In this document: positions 30,962-44,332 of the stretch, piece by piece
Position numbering within the stretch: the stretch's first letter is position 1
How the letters are laid out: the number at the start of each line of letters is the position of its first letter
Source of the DNA: Azoarcus indigens
GTDB taxonomy: Bacteria > Pseudomonadota > Gammaproteobacteria > Burkholderiales > Rhodocyclaceae
NCBI RefSeq assembly: GCF_004361735.1
Contig: NZ_SNVV01000001.1
Coordinates: 434,001 to 498,000, forward strand
Reading direction: 5' to 3'
DNA length: 64,000 bases
Translations under genes and position numbers: made by a program
Notes under the pieces: model-generated
Database searches by the model: none
The model's input: the letters and a program-made list of their open reading frames with translations, nothing else
Told to the model about the DNA's origin: nothing

Positions 30962-31434
30962 TCAGACGTACCTGACTTCGATGATCTCGTACTCGCGGAT
31001 ACCGCCGGGAGCCTGCACCTCAGCGATGTCTCCGGCGTATTTTCCGATCAGGGCGCGGGCAATCGGAGAACTGACCGAAATCTTGTTCTCCTTGATATCC
31101 GCCTCATCCTCGCCAACGATCTGATACGACACTGTCTGGCCGGACTCCATGTCCTCCAGGTCTACCGTCGCACCGAACACGCAGCGGCCGTCGGCATCCA
31201 GCAGCTTGGGATCAATGATCTGGGCATTCGACAGCTTGCCCTCGATCTCCATGATCCGCCCTTCGATGAAACCCTGCCGCTCTTTGGCGGCATCGTATTC
31301 GGCGTTTTCCGAAAGGTCGCCGTGAGAGCGAGCCTCGGCGATGGCTGCAATCACGTTGGGCCGATCCACCGTCTTCATGCGGTGGAGTTCCACGCGGAGC
31401 TTTTCCGCGCCGGTGATGGTAAGAGGGGTCTTGT

Positions 31435-31438
<4 letters not shown>
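30962..31438 (-). CDS. greA: Transcription elongation factor GreA
   Basis: Rescues backtracked RNA polymerase by stimulating transcript cleavage. 158 residues, normal length. The N-terminal coiled coil carries the acidic tip in [14 protein letters not shown], and the C-terminal FKBP-like domain includes [14 protein letters not shown]. Its ATG overlaps the carB TGA (ATGA), so it is translationally coupled to carB in the dapB-carA-carB-greA unit. Confidence 0.97.
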
Positions 31439-34662
<3,224 letters not shown>

Positions 34663-34716
34663 TGCCTCGCCTCGATGATTCTGAAGCGGCGGACCGAAGG
34701 CCGCCGGTTGCATTCT

Positions 34717-35859
34717 TTACTTTGCGCCGTCTTCCATCAGGCGGATGAAGCGGTCGAACAGGTAGGAGACGTCGTGCGGCCCCGGACTCGCTTCCGGGTG
34801 ACCCTGGAAGGAAAAGGCAGGCACATCAGTCCGGGCGATGCCCTGGTTGGTCCCATCGAACAGCGACACATGGGTCACCCGCAGATTGCCCGGCATGGTC
34901 GCCGCATCCACCGCAAAGCCGTGGTTCTGGCTGGTGATCAGCACCTGGCCGGTTTCCACATCCTTCACCGGATGATTGGCACCGTGGTGGCCCGCCTTCA
35001 TCTTCAAGGTCTTGGCGCCGGAAGCCAGCGCCAGCAATTGATGGCCGAGGCAGATGCCAAAAGTCGGCAGGCGAGCTTCAAGGATCTCCTTGATTGCGTC
35101 GATCGCGTAATCGCAAGGCTCCGGATCCCCCGGACCGTTGGACAGGAACACGCCATCCGGCTTGAGGGCGAGCACATCCTTGGCCGGCGTCTGCGCGGGC
35201 ACCACCGTCAAGCGACAGCCGCGGGAGGCCAGCATGCGCAAAATGTTGCGCTTGACGCCGAAATCGTAGGCAACCACGTGGAAACGGCTGCCGCCGGAAA
35301 CGAAGCCTTTACCCAGTTCCCACTCGCCTTCCGACCAGGGATAGGAAGACTTCACGCTGACGACCTTCGCAAGGTCCATGCCCGCCAGCCCAGGGAACTC
35401 CCTCGCGGCGGCAATCGCTTGTTCGGGGCTCAGCGCGGTGCCCTCGGTGGCGGTGACGATACATCCCGCCTGAGCGCCCTTCTCCCGCAGGATGCGGGTG
35501 AGCTTGCGGGTATCCAGGCCGGCGATCGCCACGATGTTTTCATCGCGAAGATAGGCATCCAGCCTCTTCTCCATACGGAAATTCGAAGGCAGCAGCGGTA
35601 GGTCGCGGATCACCAGGCCCGCGGCATGGACCCTGTCCGCCTCGACGTCCTCCCGGTTGACACCGGTATTACCGATGTGCGGATAGGTCAGCGTCACGAT
35701 CTGGCGGGAATAGCTGGGATCCGTGAGGATCTCCTGATATCCGGACATGGAGGTATTGAACACCACCTCGCCAACCGTGCTGCCGACCGCACCAATACCC
35801 CTGCCGAAAAAAACCGTCCCGTCGGCAAGCGCGAGAAGGGCGGGCGGAAAAGCGGTCAC
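34717..35859 (-). CDS. carA: Carbamoyl-phosphate synthase small subunit
   Basis: Glutaminase subunit that feeds ammonia to CarB, 380 residues. The N-terminal domain starts at [18 protein letters not shown]. The class I amidotransferase triad is seen in [10 protein letters not shown] (Cys nucleophile) and in [12 protein letters not shown] (His, Glu). I chose GTG at 35859 because AGGAG lies six bases upstream and the family sequence begins there. The in-frame ATG at 35940 would place the start inside the leader hairpin. Confidence 0.94.
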   Translation of the reverse strand: MTAFPPALLALADGTVFFGRGIGAVGSTVGEVVFNTSMSGYQEILTDPSYSRQIVTLTYPHIGNTGVNREDVEADRVHAAGLVIRDLPLLPSNFRMEKRLDAYLRDENIVAIAGLDTRKLTRILREKGAQAGCIVTATEGTALSPEQAIAAAREFPGLAGMDLAKVVSVKSSYPWSEGEWELGKGFVSGGSRFHVVAYDFGVKRNILRMLASRGCRLTVVPAQTPAKDVLALKPDGVFLSNGPGDPEPCDYAIDAIKEILEARLPTFGICLGHQLLALASGAKTLKMKAGHHGANHPVKDVETGQVLITSQNHGFAVDAATMPGNLRVTHVSLFDGTNQGIARTDVPAFSFQGHPEASPGPHDVSYLFDRFIRLMEDGAK

Positions 35860-35915
35860 GACAAACTCCTGAGTTTCAGCCGAAAGTGAGGACAAGCCGG
35901 CCTGAGCGTCCCCAT
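35856..35915 (-). CDS. Possible 19-codon leader ORF before carA
   Basis: An ATG at 35915 opens a 19-residue frame ([19 protein letters not shown]) whose TGA overlaps the carA GTG by two bases (GTGA). It starts 6 bp after the leader terminator U-tract. No ribosome-binding site is visible before it, so translation is doubtful. It is recorded because leader peptides are known in some car operons. Confidence 0.2.
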   Translation of the reverse strand: MGTLRPACPHFRLKLRSLS

Positions 35916-35920
35916 ATGTG

Positions 35921-35953
35921 AAAAAAACGGGACGACCCACTGGGGCGATCCCG
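35921..35953 (-). terminator. Terminator-like hairpin in the carA leader (putative attenuator)
   Basis: On the minus strand CGGGATCGCCC, a four-base loop and GGGTCGTCCCG form a stem with two G-U pairs and one mismatch, followed directly by seven T. It starts about 10 bases after the predicted transcription start and ends about 60 bases before the carA start codon, where it could attenuate carAB transcription. Confidence 0.7.
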
Positions 35954-35969
35954 CTATCAAATCCTTGAG

Positions 35970-35998
35970 ATTCTAACGTTTTTAGGCCCTCGAGGCAA
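35970..35998 (-). promoter_or_regulatory. carA: Sigma-70-type promoter of carA
   Basis: TTGCCT (35998-35993) and TAGAAT (35975-35970) are separated by exactly 17 bp on the minus strand. Transcription would start near 35963. A 7-bp hairpin (GCCCTCG/CGAGGGC, 36007-35985) overlaps the -35 and may be the dapB terminator or an operator. Confidence 0.6.
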
Positions 35999-36094
35999 AC
36001 CCGAGGGCGGTGCGAACAGGGCCTTGGCCTTAACCCCGTGAGTCGCCTGGAGCCGGCGCACTTGCGCAGTCAGCCTCTGCTAGAGGGGCTGGCG

Positions 36095-36901
36095 TCACTT
36101 CAAACCCAGAACGTCCTGCATGTCGAAAAGGCCGGCAGACCTGCCCTGCAAAAAACGAGCAGCACGCAGGGAACCGGTGGCGTAAGGCATCCGGCTGGCC
36201 GACTTATGTGTGATCTCGATGCGCTCGCCTATACCGGCGAACAGCACCGTATGATCACCAACCACGTCTCCACCCCGTATTGTGGAAAAGCCAATCGTCT
36301 CGGCCTTGCGCTCACCGGTCACACCTTCCCGGCCATAGATCGCGCATTGATCCAGATCGCGCCCGAGTTGGCGCGCTACCACCTCGCCCATCCGCAGCGC
36401 GGTGCCGGAAGGTGCATCCACCTTGAAGCGGTGGTGGGCCTCGATCACCTCCACGTCGTAGCCCTCCGAAAGGATACGGGCAGCCACTTCGAGCAACTTG
36501 AATACTGCGTTTACACCCACTGCCATGTTGGGCGCGAAGACCACTGGAATTTCCTCCGCCGCCCTGGCAATAGCCGCCTTGCCCGCTGCGTCAAAACCGG
36601 TGGTACCGATGACCGCTGCCTTACCCAACTCCCTTGCCAGCGCCAGGTGCTCCAAGGTCCCCTCAGGCCGGGTGAAATCGATCAGGCAATCTGCCGACGC
36701 AATTGCCTGCCTGGCATCCCCAGTAATCAGGACGCCGGTGACGCTGCCGGCGAATTCGCCGGCATCTCGTCCCACGAAAGCTGTACCCGGGCGGTCGAAT
36801 GCCGCCGCGAGAACAATTCCTTCCTCTTTCAGCGCCGCCTCGATCAGCATCCGCCCCATCCGCCCGGACGCCCCCGCGATCGCTACGCGTATTCCGCTCA
36901 T
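36095..36901 (-). CDS. dapB: 4-hydroxy-tetrahydrodipicolinate reductase
   Basis: NAD(P)H-dependent step in lysine and meso-diaminopimelate synthesis, 268 residues. The nucleotide-binding loop is [14 protein letters not shown], the active-site segment is [16 protein letters not shown] (His pair and the Lys), and GTTGFD is typical. I set the start at ATG 36901 ([10 protein letters not shown]), with GGAAG upstream. It lies 235 bp upstream of carA in the conserved dapB-carAB order, but carA appears to have its own promoter. Confidence 0.96.
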   Translation of the reverse strand: MSGIRVAIAGASGRMGRMLIEAALKEEGIVLAAAFDRPGTAFVGRDAGEFAGSVTGVLITGDARQAIASADCLIDFTRPEGTLEHLALARELGKAAVIGTTGFDAAGKAAIARAAEEIPVVFAPNMAVGVNAVFKLLEVAARILSEGYDVEVIEAHHRFKVDAPSGTALRMGEVVARQLGRDLDQCAIYGREGVTGERKAETIGFSTIRGGDVVGDHTVLFAGIGERIEITHKSASRMPYATGSLRAARFLQGRSAGLFDMQDVLGLK

Positions 36902-36957
36902 CTCATCTTCCACCGAACATTCCGGATCGCGCCGATAGCCGCTCGGCGCGCCAACAT

Positions 36958-37371
36958 TTACTTGCTATCGACCGCCGGCACGTCCACAACGCGGGAACGA
37001 TGCTCTTGCTGCGCGGCCGCAGCCCCCTGGGCATCGCCAGCGGCGACATCTCCTTCGACGTGATCCAGCCTGTCGTCCACGAAATAGACAGAAATGATCC
37101 GCTGCTCGGCTTCCGCCTTCCCCGGCTTGAAGCGATAGACGTAGTCCCAGCGATCCTTGCGGAACACGTCGACAACCAACGGCGACCCAAGGACGAAGCG
37201 CACTTGATCGCGAGTCATACCTTTTTTCAGCTGGGAAACCATCGCCTGGTCCACGTAATTCCCCTGGCGAACGTCTATCTTGTAAGGATTCACCTTGTTA
37301 ACGATGGTATCGACGGAACAAGCGGTGACAAGCACGGCGGCAATGAGCGCGCAGGGGAGCGAGGAACGCAT
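36958..37371 (-). CDS. bamE: Outer membrane protein assembly factor BamE
   Basis: Small lipoprotein of the BAM complex, which inserts beta-barrel proteins into the outer membrane. 137 residues. The signal peptide ends in the lipobox LVTAC, so Cys18 would be lipidated. The SmpA/OmlA fold is recognisable in [27 protein letters not shown] and [12 protein letters not shown]. The C-terminal 30 residues are Ala/Gln-rich. It is divergent from fur with about 127 bp between, a conserved arrangement. Confidence 0.93.
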   Translation of the reverse strand: MRSSLPCALIAAVLVTACSVDTIVNKVNPYKIDVRQGNYVDQAMVSQLKKGMTRDQVRFVLGSPLVVDVFRKDRWDYVYRFKPGKAEAEQRIISVYFVDDRLDHVEGDVAAGDAQGAAAAQQEHRSRVVDVPAVDSK

Positions 37372-37498
37372 GGAGTGGGTCAGGTAGGGCGCCGGCAATC
37401 GACGCACGGTTCTCAGTAAAGGGCAAAAAATATAACATAGCGCCGCTGGGCAGACCGCCCTACCTCGCTGCCCCTCCCTAGCCACCCGACAGGCAACT
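37372..37498. promoter_or_regulatory. Divergent bamE/fur promoter region
   Basis: The 127-bp gap holds an AT-rich island AAAAAATATAACATAGCG (about 37425-37442), the likely site of the back-to-back -10 elements in otherwise GC-rich DNA. Exact -35/-10 pairs could not be assigned, and I did not find a convincing Fur box by eye. Confidence 0.35.
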
Positions 37499-37939
37499 AT
37501 GTCCGAGAACTCTAAAAGCTTAAAAAGCATCGGCCTGAAGGCGACTTATCCACGCCTCAAGATTCTGGATCTGTTCCAGAACTCCGATCTCCGCCACCTC
37601 ACCGCCGAAGACGTTTACCGCCTGCTGATGAACGAAGGCATGGATATCGGCCTAGCCACGGTCTATCGCGTTCTGACGCAGTTCGAGCAGGCTGGCCTGC
37701 TGGAACGCCACTACTTCGAGTCCGGCAAGGCGGTGTTCGAGTTGAACCAGGGCGGCCACCATGACCACTTGGTGTGCCTGCAATGCGGCAAGGTCGAAGA
37801 GTTCTACGACCCCGAAATCGAGAAGCGGCAGAACGCGGTAGCGGCCGATCGTGGCTTTGCGGTCAAGGAACATGCGCTTTATCTCTACGCCGACTGCCTG
37901 CGTAAAGATTGCCCCAATCGCGGGGACGAGGGCATTTGA
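37499..37939 (+). CDS. fur: Ferric uptake regulator Fur
   Basis: Iron-dependent repressor of iron-uptake genes, 146 residues. The N-terminal winged helix contains [15 protein letters not shown] and [20 protein letters not shown]. Metal and zinc sites are seen in [18 protein letters not shown] and in the C-terminal [10 protein letters not shown]. The bamE-fur divergence is common in beta- and gammaproteobacteria. The stop is followed by convergent recN. Confidence 0.97.
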   Translation: MSENSKSLKSIGLKATYPRLKILDLFQNSDLRHLTAEDVYRLLMNEGMDIGLATVYRVLTQFEQAGLLERHYFESGKAVFELNQGGHHDHLVCLQCGKVEEFYDPEIEKRQNAVAADRGFAVKEHALYLYADCLRKDCPNRGDEGI

Positions 37940-37994
37940 TGGTGTTGTCCGGGCAGTCCGCCCGGGCTGGCGGCCGCAGCCGGTCCCTCTCTTA

Positions 37995-39656
37995 TTAGCC
38001 CGAGGTCGTGGCCAGCATTTCCGCCGCGTGCTGACGAGTAGTATCTGTGATGTGCACCCCGCCCAGCATGCGGGCGATTTCCTCGATCCGTGCAGCAGCA
38101 TCCAGCGGGGTCACCGCACTCAAGGTTTCCCCTCCCTTCTCCGCCTTGGCGATTTGCCATTGCCAGTCGGCACACGCTGCAACCTGCGGCAAGTGGGTAA
38201 CGCATAGCACCTGCCGATCCTTCCCAAGGCGGGCGAGAAGCTTGCCGACGATCTCCGCCACCCGGCCGCCGATCCCGACGTCCACTTCGTCGAAGATCAG
38301 CGTGGGCGTGGCCGAATCCCGGCTGGTCATCACCTGGATCGCCAGACCGATCCGCGAAAGCTCGCCACCAGAGGCCACTTTCGCCATATTGCGCAGCGCC
38401 TGGCCTGGGTTGACAGCGACCCGGAACTCCACCTGTTCGAGGCCGCTCACGCTCGGCTCGCAGGGCTCCAGCGCCACCTCGAAACAGCCGCCTGCCATCG
38501 CCAGCGTCTGCATCGCTTCCGTGATTTCCGCCGACAGCCGCCCGGCAGCAGGGCGCCGGACCGCTGACAGCTTCGCAGCGAGCTCTCCGTAACGCCGGCG
38601 GGTACGGGCTTCAGCTTCCGTCAGGCGCACTGGATCCACACTGGCCTCAAGTTCCTCAAGCCGTACCTTCCAGCCTTTCAGCAAGCCAGGCAAGTCCTCG
38701 GGCGCGGATCGGTATTTTCGCGCCATATCCATGACGACAGAGATACGGCGCTCCACTTCCGCCAGACGCTCAGGATCCAGGTCCAGCCTGTCTCGGTAGC
38801 GCCTGAGCGCATGCAGCGCCTCGTCGGCCTGTACGGCTGCCGAGGACAGCAGTTCCCGCACCTCTCCCAGCCCGGCGTCGATAGCGGCCAACTCGGCCAT
38901 ACGGGCGTCCAGTTGGCCGAGCATGGCGCAGATGGCGAAATCGCCTTCATCCAGCGTCGCCAACGTGGCGTCAGCCCCCTCCATCAGGCTTGCTGCATGG
39001 GCCAAGCGGGCGTGCTCGGCGTTCAACTCGGACCATTCGGCCGCGTTGAAACCCAACTCATCCAGTTCCTTGATCTGCCAGCCCAGCAGCTCGCGCTCTC
39101 GCGCAGAGGCTTCAGTGTCCTGCTGAGCAGCCTTCAGCGCAGTCGCAGCCTGCTGCCATTGGCGGTAGCTGTCGGCCACCTCCCTGGCAAGTACCTGCGC
39201 CCCGGCGTGGGTGTCGAGCAGGACACGTTGCGCATCGCCACGCAACAAGGCGTGATGCGCGTGCTGGCCATGGATGTCGGCGAGGAAGTCCGCCGCCTCC
39301 CGCAATTGCGCGAGGGTAGCCGGCGTACCATTGATCCAGCCGCGGCTGCGCCCACCAGCATCGACGACACGACGAAGGATCACCATACCATCTTCGGTCG
39401 GCAGATCCTGCTCAGCCAGCCACCGCGCAAGCACGCCTCCCTCCTCCAGGTCGAATTCAGCGGCGATGTCCGCCTTCTCCCTCCCCACCCGGACCATGGA
39501 GCCCTCTCCCCGCCCGCCGAGCGCCAGCCCGAGCGCATCGAGCAGGATGGACTTGCCGGCGCCCGTCTCCCCGGTCAGCGCACCGAAGCCGGCGGCAAAT
39601 TCGAGCTCCAGGCGATCGACAATCACAAAGTCGCGTATGGTCAGGCGGCGCAGCAT
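37995..39656 (-). CDS. recN: DNA repair protein RecN
   Basis: SMC-like ATPase in double-strand break repair, 553 residues. Walker A is GETGAGKSILLDAL near the N-terminus, central coiled-coil segments span about residues 160-370, and the C-terminal ATPase half has ASGGELSRIGLA and TLIFDEVDVGIGG. I set the start at ATG 39656 (MLRRLTIRDF). It lies 49 bp downstream of nadK, the common nadK-recN order. Confidence 0.96.
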   Translation of the reverse strand: MLRRLTIRDFVIVDRLELEFAAGFGALTGETGAGKSILLDALGLALGGRGEGSMVRVGREKADIAAEFDLEEGGVLARWLAEQDLPTEDGMVILRRVVDAGGRSRGWINGTPATLAQLREAADFLADIHGQHAHHALLRGDAQRVLLDTHAGAQVLAREVADSYRQWQQAATALKAAQQDTEASARERELLGWQIKELDELGFNAAEWSELNAEHARLAHAASLMEGADATLATLDEGDFAICAMLGQLDARMAELAAIDAGLGEVRELLSSAAVQADEALHALRRYRDRLDLDPERLAEVERRISVVMDMARKYRSAPEDLPGLLKGWKVRLEELEASVDPVRLTEAEARTRRRYGELAAKLSAVRRPAAGRLSAEITEAMQTLAMAGGCFEVALEPCEPSVSGLEQVEFRVAVNPGQALRNMAKVASGGELSRIGLAIQVMTSRDSATPTLIFDEVDVGIGGRVAEIVGKLLARLGKDRQVLCVTHLPQVAACADWQWQIAKAEKGGETLSAVTPLDAAARIEEIARMLGGVHITDTTRQHAAEMLATTSG

Positions 39657-39705
39657 GGTCTGGTGTGGGCTGAACGGTAGAGGGGCTGGCGGTAAACGCG
39701 AGCGG

Positions 39706-40590
39706 TCAGTTGTGGCGCGGGCTTGCACTCCAGTGCAATTTCTCCCGCAGCATGGCGAAATAACTGTAACCCTGCGGATGCAGGAAACGCACGGACAGGG
39801 GCGCACGCGTCAGACGGACGCAGTCGCCCGCCCGCGCATCGAAACGGGTCTGGCCATCGAAGTGCACCCTGGCATCATGCGGCGGCAGCAGGGCGATTTC
39901 CACCTTGCAGGTATCCGGCAAAGTGACCGGGCGGGCTGTAAGCGCATGCGGGCACAGAGGAACAATAGCGATGCCGCCAACGGAAGGATGCAGGATGGGC
40001 CCGTTCGCCGACAAGGCGTAGGCAGTGGACCCTGTGGGAGTCGAAACAATCATGCCGTCGGAACGCTGGGTGTAGACGAACTCGCCGTCTATCGACAGCT
40101 CGAATTCGATCATGCGCCCCAGTTCCCCCTTGTTGACAACCACGTCGTTCAAAGCCAGCGTATGGAAAACCCGCTGGCCGTTGCGCACTACCTCGGCATC
40201 CAGCATGAAACGGGATTCCTCGCTGTAGTTCCCGTCCAGAATCTCTCCCAGCTTCTGCAGCGCGTCCTTGCGCGCGATATCGGTCAGAAAACCCAGCCGG
40301 CCGAGATTGACCCCCGCCAGCGGTACCGCATGCTCGGCCAGGCGACGCGCGGTATTGAGCATGGTGCCGTCGCCTCCAACCACCACCGCCAGGTCCGCCT
40401 GGGCGCCGATCTCGTCATAGGTCGCGACCGGATATCCCCCAGCCTCACCGATGGAACTCGCCGTCCCTTGTTCAATCGATACGCTTACACCCCGTTCGCG
40501 CAGGAAAACAGCGATTTCCAGCACGGCCTCCACCACATCAGGGCTCTGGTATTTTCCGATCAGGGCAATATTGCGGAAGTGCGCACTCAT
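39706..40590 (-). CDS. nadK: NAD kinase
   Basis: Phosphorylates NAD to NADP, 294 residues. The family signature [13 protein letters not shown], the [10 protein letters not shown] segment and the substrate loop [17 protein letters not shown] are all present. Start at ATG 40590 is supported by the family N-terminus ([13 protein letters not shown]). It is divergent from hrcA with a gap of about 100 bp. Confidence 0.97.
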   Translation of the reverse strand: MSAHFRNIALIGKYQSPDVVEAVLEIAVFLRERGVSVSIEQGTASSIGEAGGYPVATYDEIGAQADLAVVVGGDGTMLNTARRLAEHAVPLAGVNLGRLGFLTDIARKDALQKLGEILDGNYSEESRFMLDAEVVRNGQRVFHTLALNDVVVNKGELGRMIEFELSIDGEFVYTQRSDGMIVSTPTGSTAYALSANGPILHPSVGGIAIVPLCPHALTARPVTLPDTCKVEIALLPPHDARVHFDGQTRFDARAGDCVRLTRAPLSVRFLHPQGYSYFAMLREKLHWSASPRHN

Positions 40591-40691
40591 GGGCGCCGAT
40601 TAAACCATATTCGCGTAAGCGCATGGCGCGCCGGAATGCACTGCAGCACTTGACCCGTGCCCCTCAAAGCCGGCTATATTCAAGCCCTGAC

Positions 40692-41720
40692 ATGACACCG
40701 CTAGACCCCCGCTCCCAAATCCTGCTGAAGACCCTGATCGAACGCTATATCGCGGAAGGTCAGCCGGTCGGCTCCCGCGCACTGTCGCGCTACTCCGGGC
40801 TGGAATTGTCCCCGGCTACAGTCCGCAATGTCATGAGCGATCTAGAGGAAATGGGCTTCATCGCCAGCCCGCACACTTCCGCAGGACGCATCCCGACTGC
40901 GCTGGGTTACCGCGTTTTCGTCGATTCTCTGCTCACCGTGCAACCGCTGGAAACCGCGCGGGTGCAGGCGCTCAAGGGGCAGTTGATGCCGGACCAGCCG
41001 CAACGGCTGTTGAACTCGGCCTCGCAACTGCTCTCCGGCCTCACCCAGTTCGCAGGCGTGGTCGTCGCCCCGAGGAAAGAAGCGGTACGCATCCGCCAGC
41101 TCGAATTCATCAGCCTGTCGGAAACCCGCATCCTGCTGATCATCGTCACCACCGCCGGCGACGTCCAGAACCGCATCCTGCTCACCCGCCGCGCCTATTC
41201 CAGCAGCGAGTTGAGCAACGCTGCGGGCTACCTCAACGAGCATTTCGCCGGCCTCTCCTTCGAGGAGATCCGCCAGCGCGTGCAGGACGAGCTGAAGCAG
41301 CTTCGCAGTGACATGACCGAGCTGATGACCGCCGCGGTGGAAGCCGGTAGCGAGGCCGCCGAGGAAACCGCGACCAACTATGTCATCTCTGGCGAAACCA
41401 ACCTGCTCGACGTCGAGGACCTCTCCTCCAACATGTCCCGCCTGCGGGAGTTGTTCAAACTCTTCGAACAGAAGACCGGGCTGATGCAGCTGCTGGACCT
41501 CTCCAATCGCGCCCAGGGCGTGCAGATCTTCATTGGCGGCGAGTCCGGTCTGGCGCCACTGGACGGCTGTAGCGTCGTCACTGCGCCATATGAGGCCGAC
41601 GGCCAGGTGGTCGGGTCAGTCGGCGTGATCGGCCCCACCCGGATGGCCTACGACAGAGTGATCCCTATTGTGGACATTACTGCCCGCCTGCTCTCCAGCG
41701 CACTGTCGGCGAATCACTGA
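40692..41720 (+). CDS. hrcA: Heat-inducible transcription repressor HrcA
   Basis: Represses chaperone operons by binding CIRCE elements, 342 residues. The N-terminal helix-turn-helix contains [32 protein letters not shown], followed by [18 protein letters not shown]. The C-terminal part ends with the [15 protein letters not shown] motif. I chose ATG 40692 (MTPLDPRSQ). No CIRCE site was found here and grpE/dnaK are not in the window. TTGACC and TATATT upstream are 19 bp apart, a poor promoter spacing. Confidence 0.96.
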   Translation: MTPLDPRSQILLKTLIERYIAEGQPVGSRALSRYSGLELSPATVRNVMSDLEEMGFIASPHTSAGRIPTALGYRVFVDSLLTVQPLETARVQALKGQLMPDQPQRLLNSASQLLSGLTQFAGVVVAPRKEAVRIRQLEFISLSETRILLIIVTTAGDVQNRILLTRRAYSSSELSNAAGYLNEHFAGLSFEEIRQRVQDELKQLRSDMTELMTAAVEAGSEAAEETATNYVISGETNLLDVEDLSSNMSRLRELFKLFEQKTGLMQLLDLSNRAQGVQIFIGGESGLAPLDGCSVVTAPYEADGQVVGSVGVIGPTRMAYDRVIPIVDITARLLSSALSANH

Positions 41721-41769
41721 CCCCCGGCGCCCGCCCGCCTCTTCCGCAATTCCACCCTGCAGTCAGAGC

Positions 41770-42861
41770 ATGCCCATGGCCCGATACTGGCCCGAACCCG
41801 CCTCCCCCACGGTGCGATCGCAGTCAGCGCCCGCCCTCGTGCTGGTGAACCTCGGCACGCCCACCGCGCCGACAGCAGCGGCCCTGCGCCCCTACTTGAA
41901 GCAGTTTCTATCCGACCCCCGGGTCGTGGAAATTCCACGCGCGGTCTGGCTGCCCATTCTCAATGGCATCATCCTGAATACCCGCCCGGCCAAATCCGCA
42001 GCCAAGTACGCCAGCATCTGGATGGACGAAGGGTCGCCGCTGAAGGTCCACACAGAGCGCCAGGCCAAGCTGCTCGCCGGCTACCTCGGCGCATCCGGCC
42101 ACGGCGCCCTGAGGGTGGTATGGGCAATGCGCTACGGCGCGCCATCCATCCCGGACACACTGAACGCGTTGAAGGCACAAGGCTACAGCCGCATTCTGAT
42201 TGTCCCCATGTATCCACAGTACGCCGCCAGCACCACTGCCAGCGTCATGGACGAAGTCGCCCGCAGCCTGCTTCACTGGCGCAACCTGCCGGAAATCCGC
42301 TTCATCCGCGACTTTCATGCCGATCAGGCCTACATCGCGTCGCTGGCCGCCAGCGTGCGGGAGCACTGGGCGAAGAACGGTCAGGCGGACCGCCTGCTCA
42401 TGAGCTTCCACGGCATTCCCAAACGCAGCATCGGCTTGGGCGATCCCTATCAGGGCGAGTGCCTAGCGACAGCCCGGCTTGTCGCCCAGGCCCTTGGGCT
42501 GGCAGAGGAACGGCTGCAGGTCACCTTCCAGTCGCGCTTCGGCAAGGCTGAATGGCTGCGGCCCTATACCCAGCCGACGCTGGAGACACTGGCGCGCGAA
42601 GGTGTGCGTTCGGTAGATGTGATGTGCCCCGGCTTCGTCGCCGACTGCCTGGAAACCCTAGAGGAGATCGCAATGGAATGCCGCGAGGCCTTCCTCTCCA
42701 ACGGCGGTCAAGCGTTCAACTACATTCCCTGCCTGAACGAACGCAACGACTGGATCGCGGGGCTGAAAACCCTGGCGTTGAAGCACCTGGACGGATGGTT
42801 GCCGGCCGGTGGGGAACACAGTCACGCCCCCGCGCCCCGTACCACCGACGCCGAACGATGA
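41770..42861 (+). CDS. hemH: Ferrochelatase
   Basis: Inserts Fe2+ into protoporphyrin IX, the last step of haem synthesis. About 363 residues. [26 protein letters not shown] and the active-site [16 protein letters not shown] (catalytic His) are diagnostic; [18 protein letters not shown] holds the conserved glutamates. ATG 41770 is used; another ATG lies two codons on and the ribosome-binding site is weak. The last bases overlap the next gene (ATGA). hrcA-hemH adjacency is common in this group. Confidence 0.95.
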   Translation: MPMARYWPEPASPTVRSQSAPALVLVNLGTPTAPTAAALRPYLKQFLSDPRVVEIPRAVWLPILNGIILNTRPAKSAAKYASIWMDEGSPLKVHTERQAKLLAGYLGASGHGALRVVWAMRYGAPSIPDTLNALKAQGYSRILIVPMYPQYAASTTASVMDEVARSLLHWRNLPEIRFIRDFHADQAYIASLAASVREHWAKNGQADRLLMSFHGIPKRSIGLGDPYQGECLATARLVAQALGLAEERLQVTFQSRFGKAEWLRPYTQPTLETLAREGVRSVDVMCPGFVADCLETLEEIAMECREAFLSNGGQAFNYIPCLNERNDWIAGLKTLALKHLDGWLPAGGEHSHAPAPRTTDAER

Positions 42862-43211
42862 ACGTAAGACTGCTCATCCTGTGGGCGCTGAATGCGGTTG
42901 CCTTGCTGCTCCTGCCGGAACTCATCCCCGATCTGCGGGTGGACAGCTACGCCGCCGCGCTCGTCGGCGCCATTCTGCTCGGCCTCGCCAACGCGCTGAT
43001 CCGCCCCATCCTCATCCTGATCACGCTGCCCGTCACCCTGCTCACCTTCGGCCTCTTCGCCCTGGTCATCAACGCCCTGTTGTTCTGGGCCGTCTCCAGC
43101 CTCATCGGCGGCCTGCATGTACCCAATTTCGGCACCGCCTTCTGGAGCGCCCTGCTCTATAGCCTGCTGACCTGGCTGGTGAACAAAGCGGTGGGCGGCC
43201 CGGGTCACTAG
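42858..43211 (+). CDS. Small membrane protein, phage-holin-family-IV type
   Basis: 117 residues with four hydrophobic helices and almost no soluble part. The pattern [20 protein letters not shown] followed by [16 protein letters not shown] fits the PF04020 (YvlD/4-TMS holin-like) family. Despite the name it is usually a chromosomal protein of unknown function, and nothing phage-like is nearby. Its ATG overlaps the hemH TGA, so it is probably cotranslated with hemH. Confidence 0.85.
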   Translation: MNVRLLILWALNAVALLLLPELIPDLRVDSYAAALVGAILLGLANALIRPILILITLPVTLLTFGLFALVINALLFWAVSSLIGGLHVPNFGTAFWSALLYSLLTWLVNKAVGGPGH

Positions 43212-43295
43212 CTTCGCCGCTGAGTTCTCCCTGACTCAAGTTTTGTCGCGGATGGCCGTTATCGCCACCGGGTGTTTTCATTCGGGAGAATGGCC

Positions 43296-44309
43296 ATGAA
43301 GATCGAGAGCGCTTCAGTGCAGCTGCAATCCAGCCACGCCGAGACACGCCGGGTGGAGTTGTCCCAGCGGCTGCAGGCCTGGGTACAACGGACAGAAGAC
43401 GAAGGCGATCGGCACCCTCCTGGCAAACCTACGGTAACAATCTCCGACGCTGCCGCCAGCGCCCAACAGGCGGAAGCCGTGGCGGATGGCGACTCCGCCC
43501 CCCAGGATCCGCATGTCTCCCTGATGATCAAAATCATCGAGTACTTCACCGGCAAACCGGTGAAACTCCTGCGGTTGTCGGAACTGGGCACGACGCAATG
43601 GGCCCCTTCCACCAATAGCAACGACACCGCGCCTGATGCTGTCCGCGGTGGCTTTGCCTACGATCTCGAGGCCCGCTACAGCGAATCCGAGTCCACCTCC
43701 TTCGCCGCCGCCGGCGTCGTCCGCACCACCGACGGAAAGGAGATTGCCTTCGACCTCGCCCTGAGCATGAGCAGGAGCTATAGCGAGTCCCTATCGGTGA
43801 GCATCCGCGCTGGAGAAGCCCGCCTGAAAGACCCGCTCATCCTGGATTTCGCCGGCAGTTCCGCCCAGCTTTCCGACCTGCGCTTTTCCTTCGACCTGGA
43901 CGCCGACGGCGCGCTGGACGAGGTACCGCTCACCGGCGGCAAAGGCCTGCTCGCCTTCGACCGCAATGGTAACGGTGTCATCGACGACGGCAACGAGCTG
44001 TTCGGCGCCCGCACCGGCGACGGCTTTGCCGAACTCGCTGAATTCGACGCCGACGGCAACGGCTGGATAGACGAGAACGACCCCATCTTTTCCAAGCTCC
44101 AGGTATGGACGCCGGCGGCGTCCGGTGCCGGCACCCTGCGGACACTTGCGGAAGCCAATGTTGGCGCGCTCTATCTCGGACGGGTGGACACTGCCTTCGC
44201 GCTCAAGAGCGCATCGAACGAAACTCTGGGCCAGGTGCGCAGCACCAGCGTTTATCTGCGCGAGGATGGCAGCGTGGGAACGGTCAGCCAGGTGGATCTG
44301 AGCGTCTGA
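43296..44309 (+). CDS. EF-hand calcium-binding-like protein of unknown function
   Basis: 337 residues with no signal peptide or membrane helix. The middle (about 115-200) is a beta-rich Ser/Ala stretch. Residues 198-265 carry three Ca-loop-like segments: FDLDADGALDEV, FDRNGNGVIDDGNELFG and FDADGNGWIDENDPIF, the last two close to EF-hand consensus. The N-terminal 70 residues are Gln/Glu/Ala-rich and look disordered. I chose ATG 43296 because GGGAG lies about seven bases upstream. It is convergent with the kinase gene, 23 bp away. Function is unknown. Confidence 0.75.
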   Translation: MKIESASVQLQSSHAETRRVELSQRLQAWVQRTEDEGDRHPPGKPTVTISDAAASAQQAEAVADGDSAPQDPHVSLMIKIIEYFTGKPVKLLRLSELGTTQWAPSTNSNDTAPDAVRGGFAYDLEARYSESESTSFAAAGVVRTTDGKEIAFDLALSMSRSYSESLSVSIRAGEARLKDPLILDFAGSSAQLSDLRFSFDLDADGALDEVPLTGGKGLLAFDRNGNGVIDDGNELFGARTGDGFAELAEFDADGNGWIDENDPIFSKLQVWTPAASGAGTLRTLAEANVGALYLGRVDTAFALKSASNETLGQVRSTSVYLREDGSVGTVSQVDLSV

Positions 44310-44332
44310 CTGCCAGCGGTGCTGGAGGCAGC

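Noticed and set aside
40591-40691. CIRCE element before hrcA
   Set aside because: No TTAGCACTC-N9-GAGTGCTAA-like repeat is visible; the TTGACC/TATATT pair has 19-bp spacing and would leave almost no leader.
42858-43211. Phage remnant suggested by holin-like protein
   Set aside because: The 4-TMS holin-superfamily name is generic; the gene is translationally coupled to hemH and nothing else phage-like is present.
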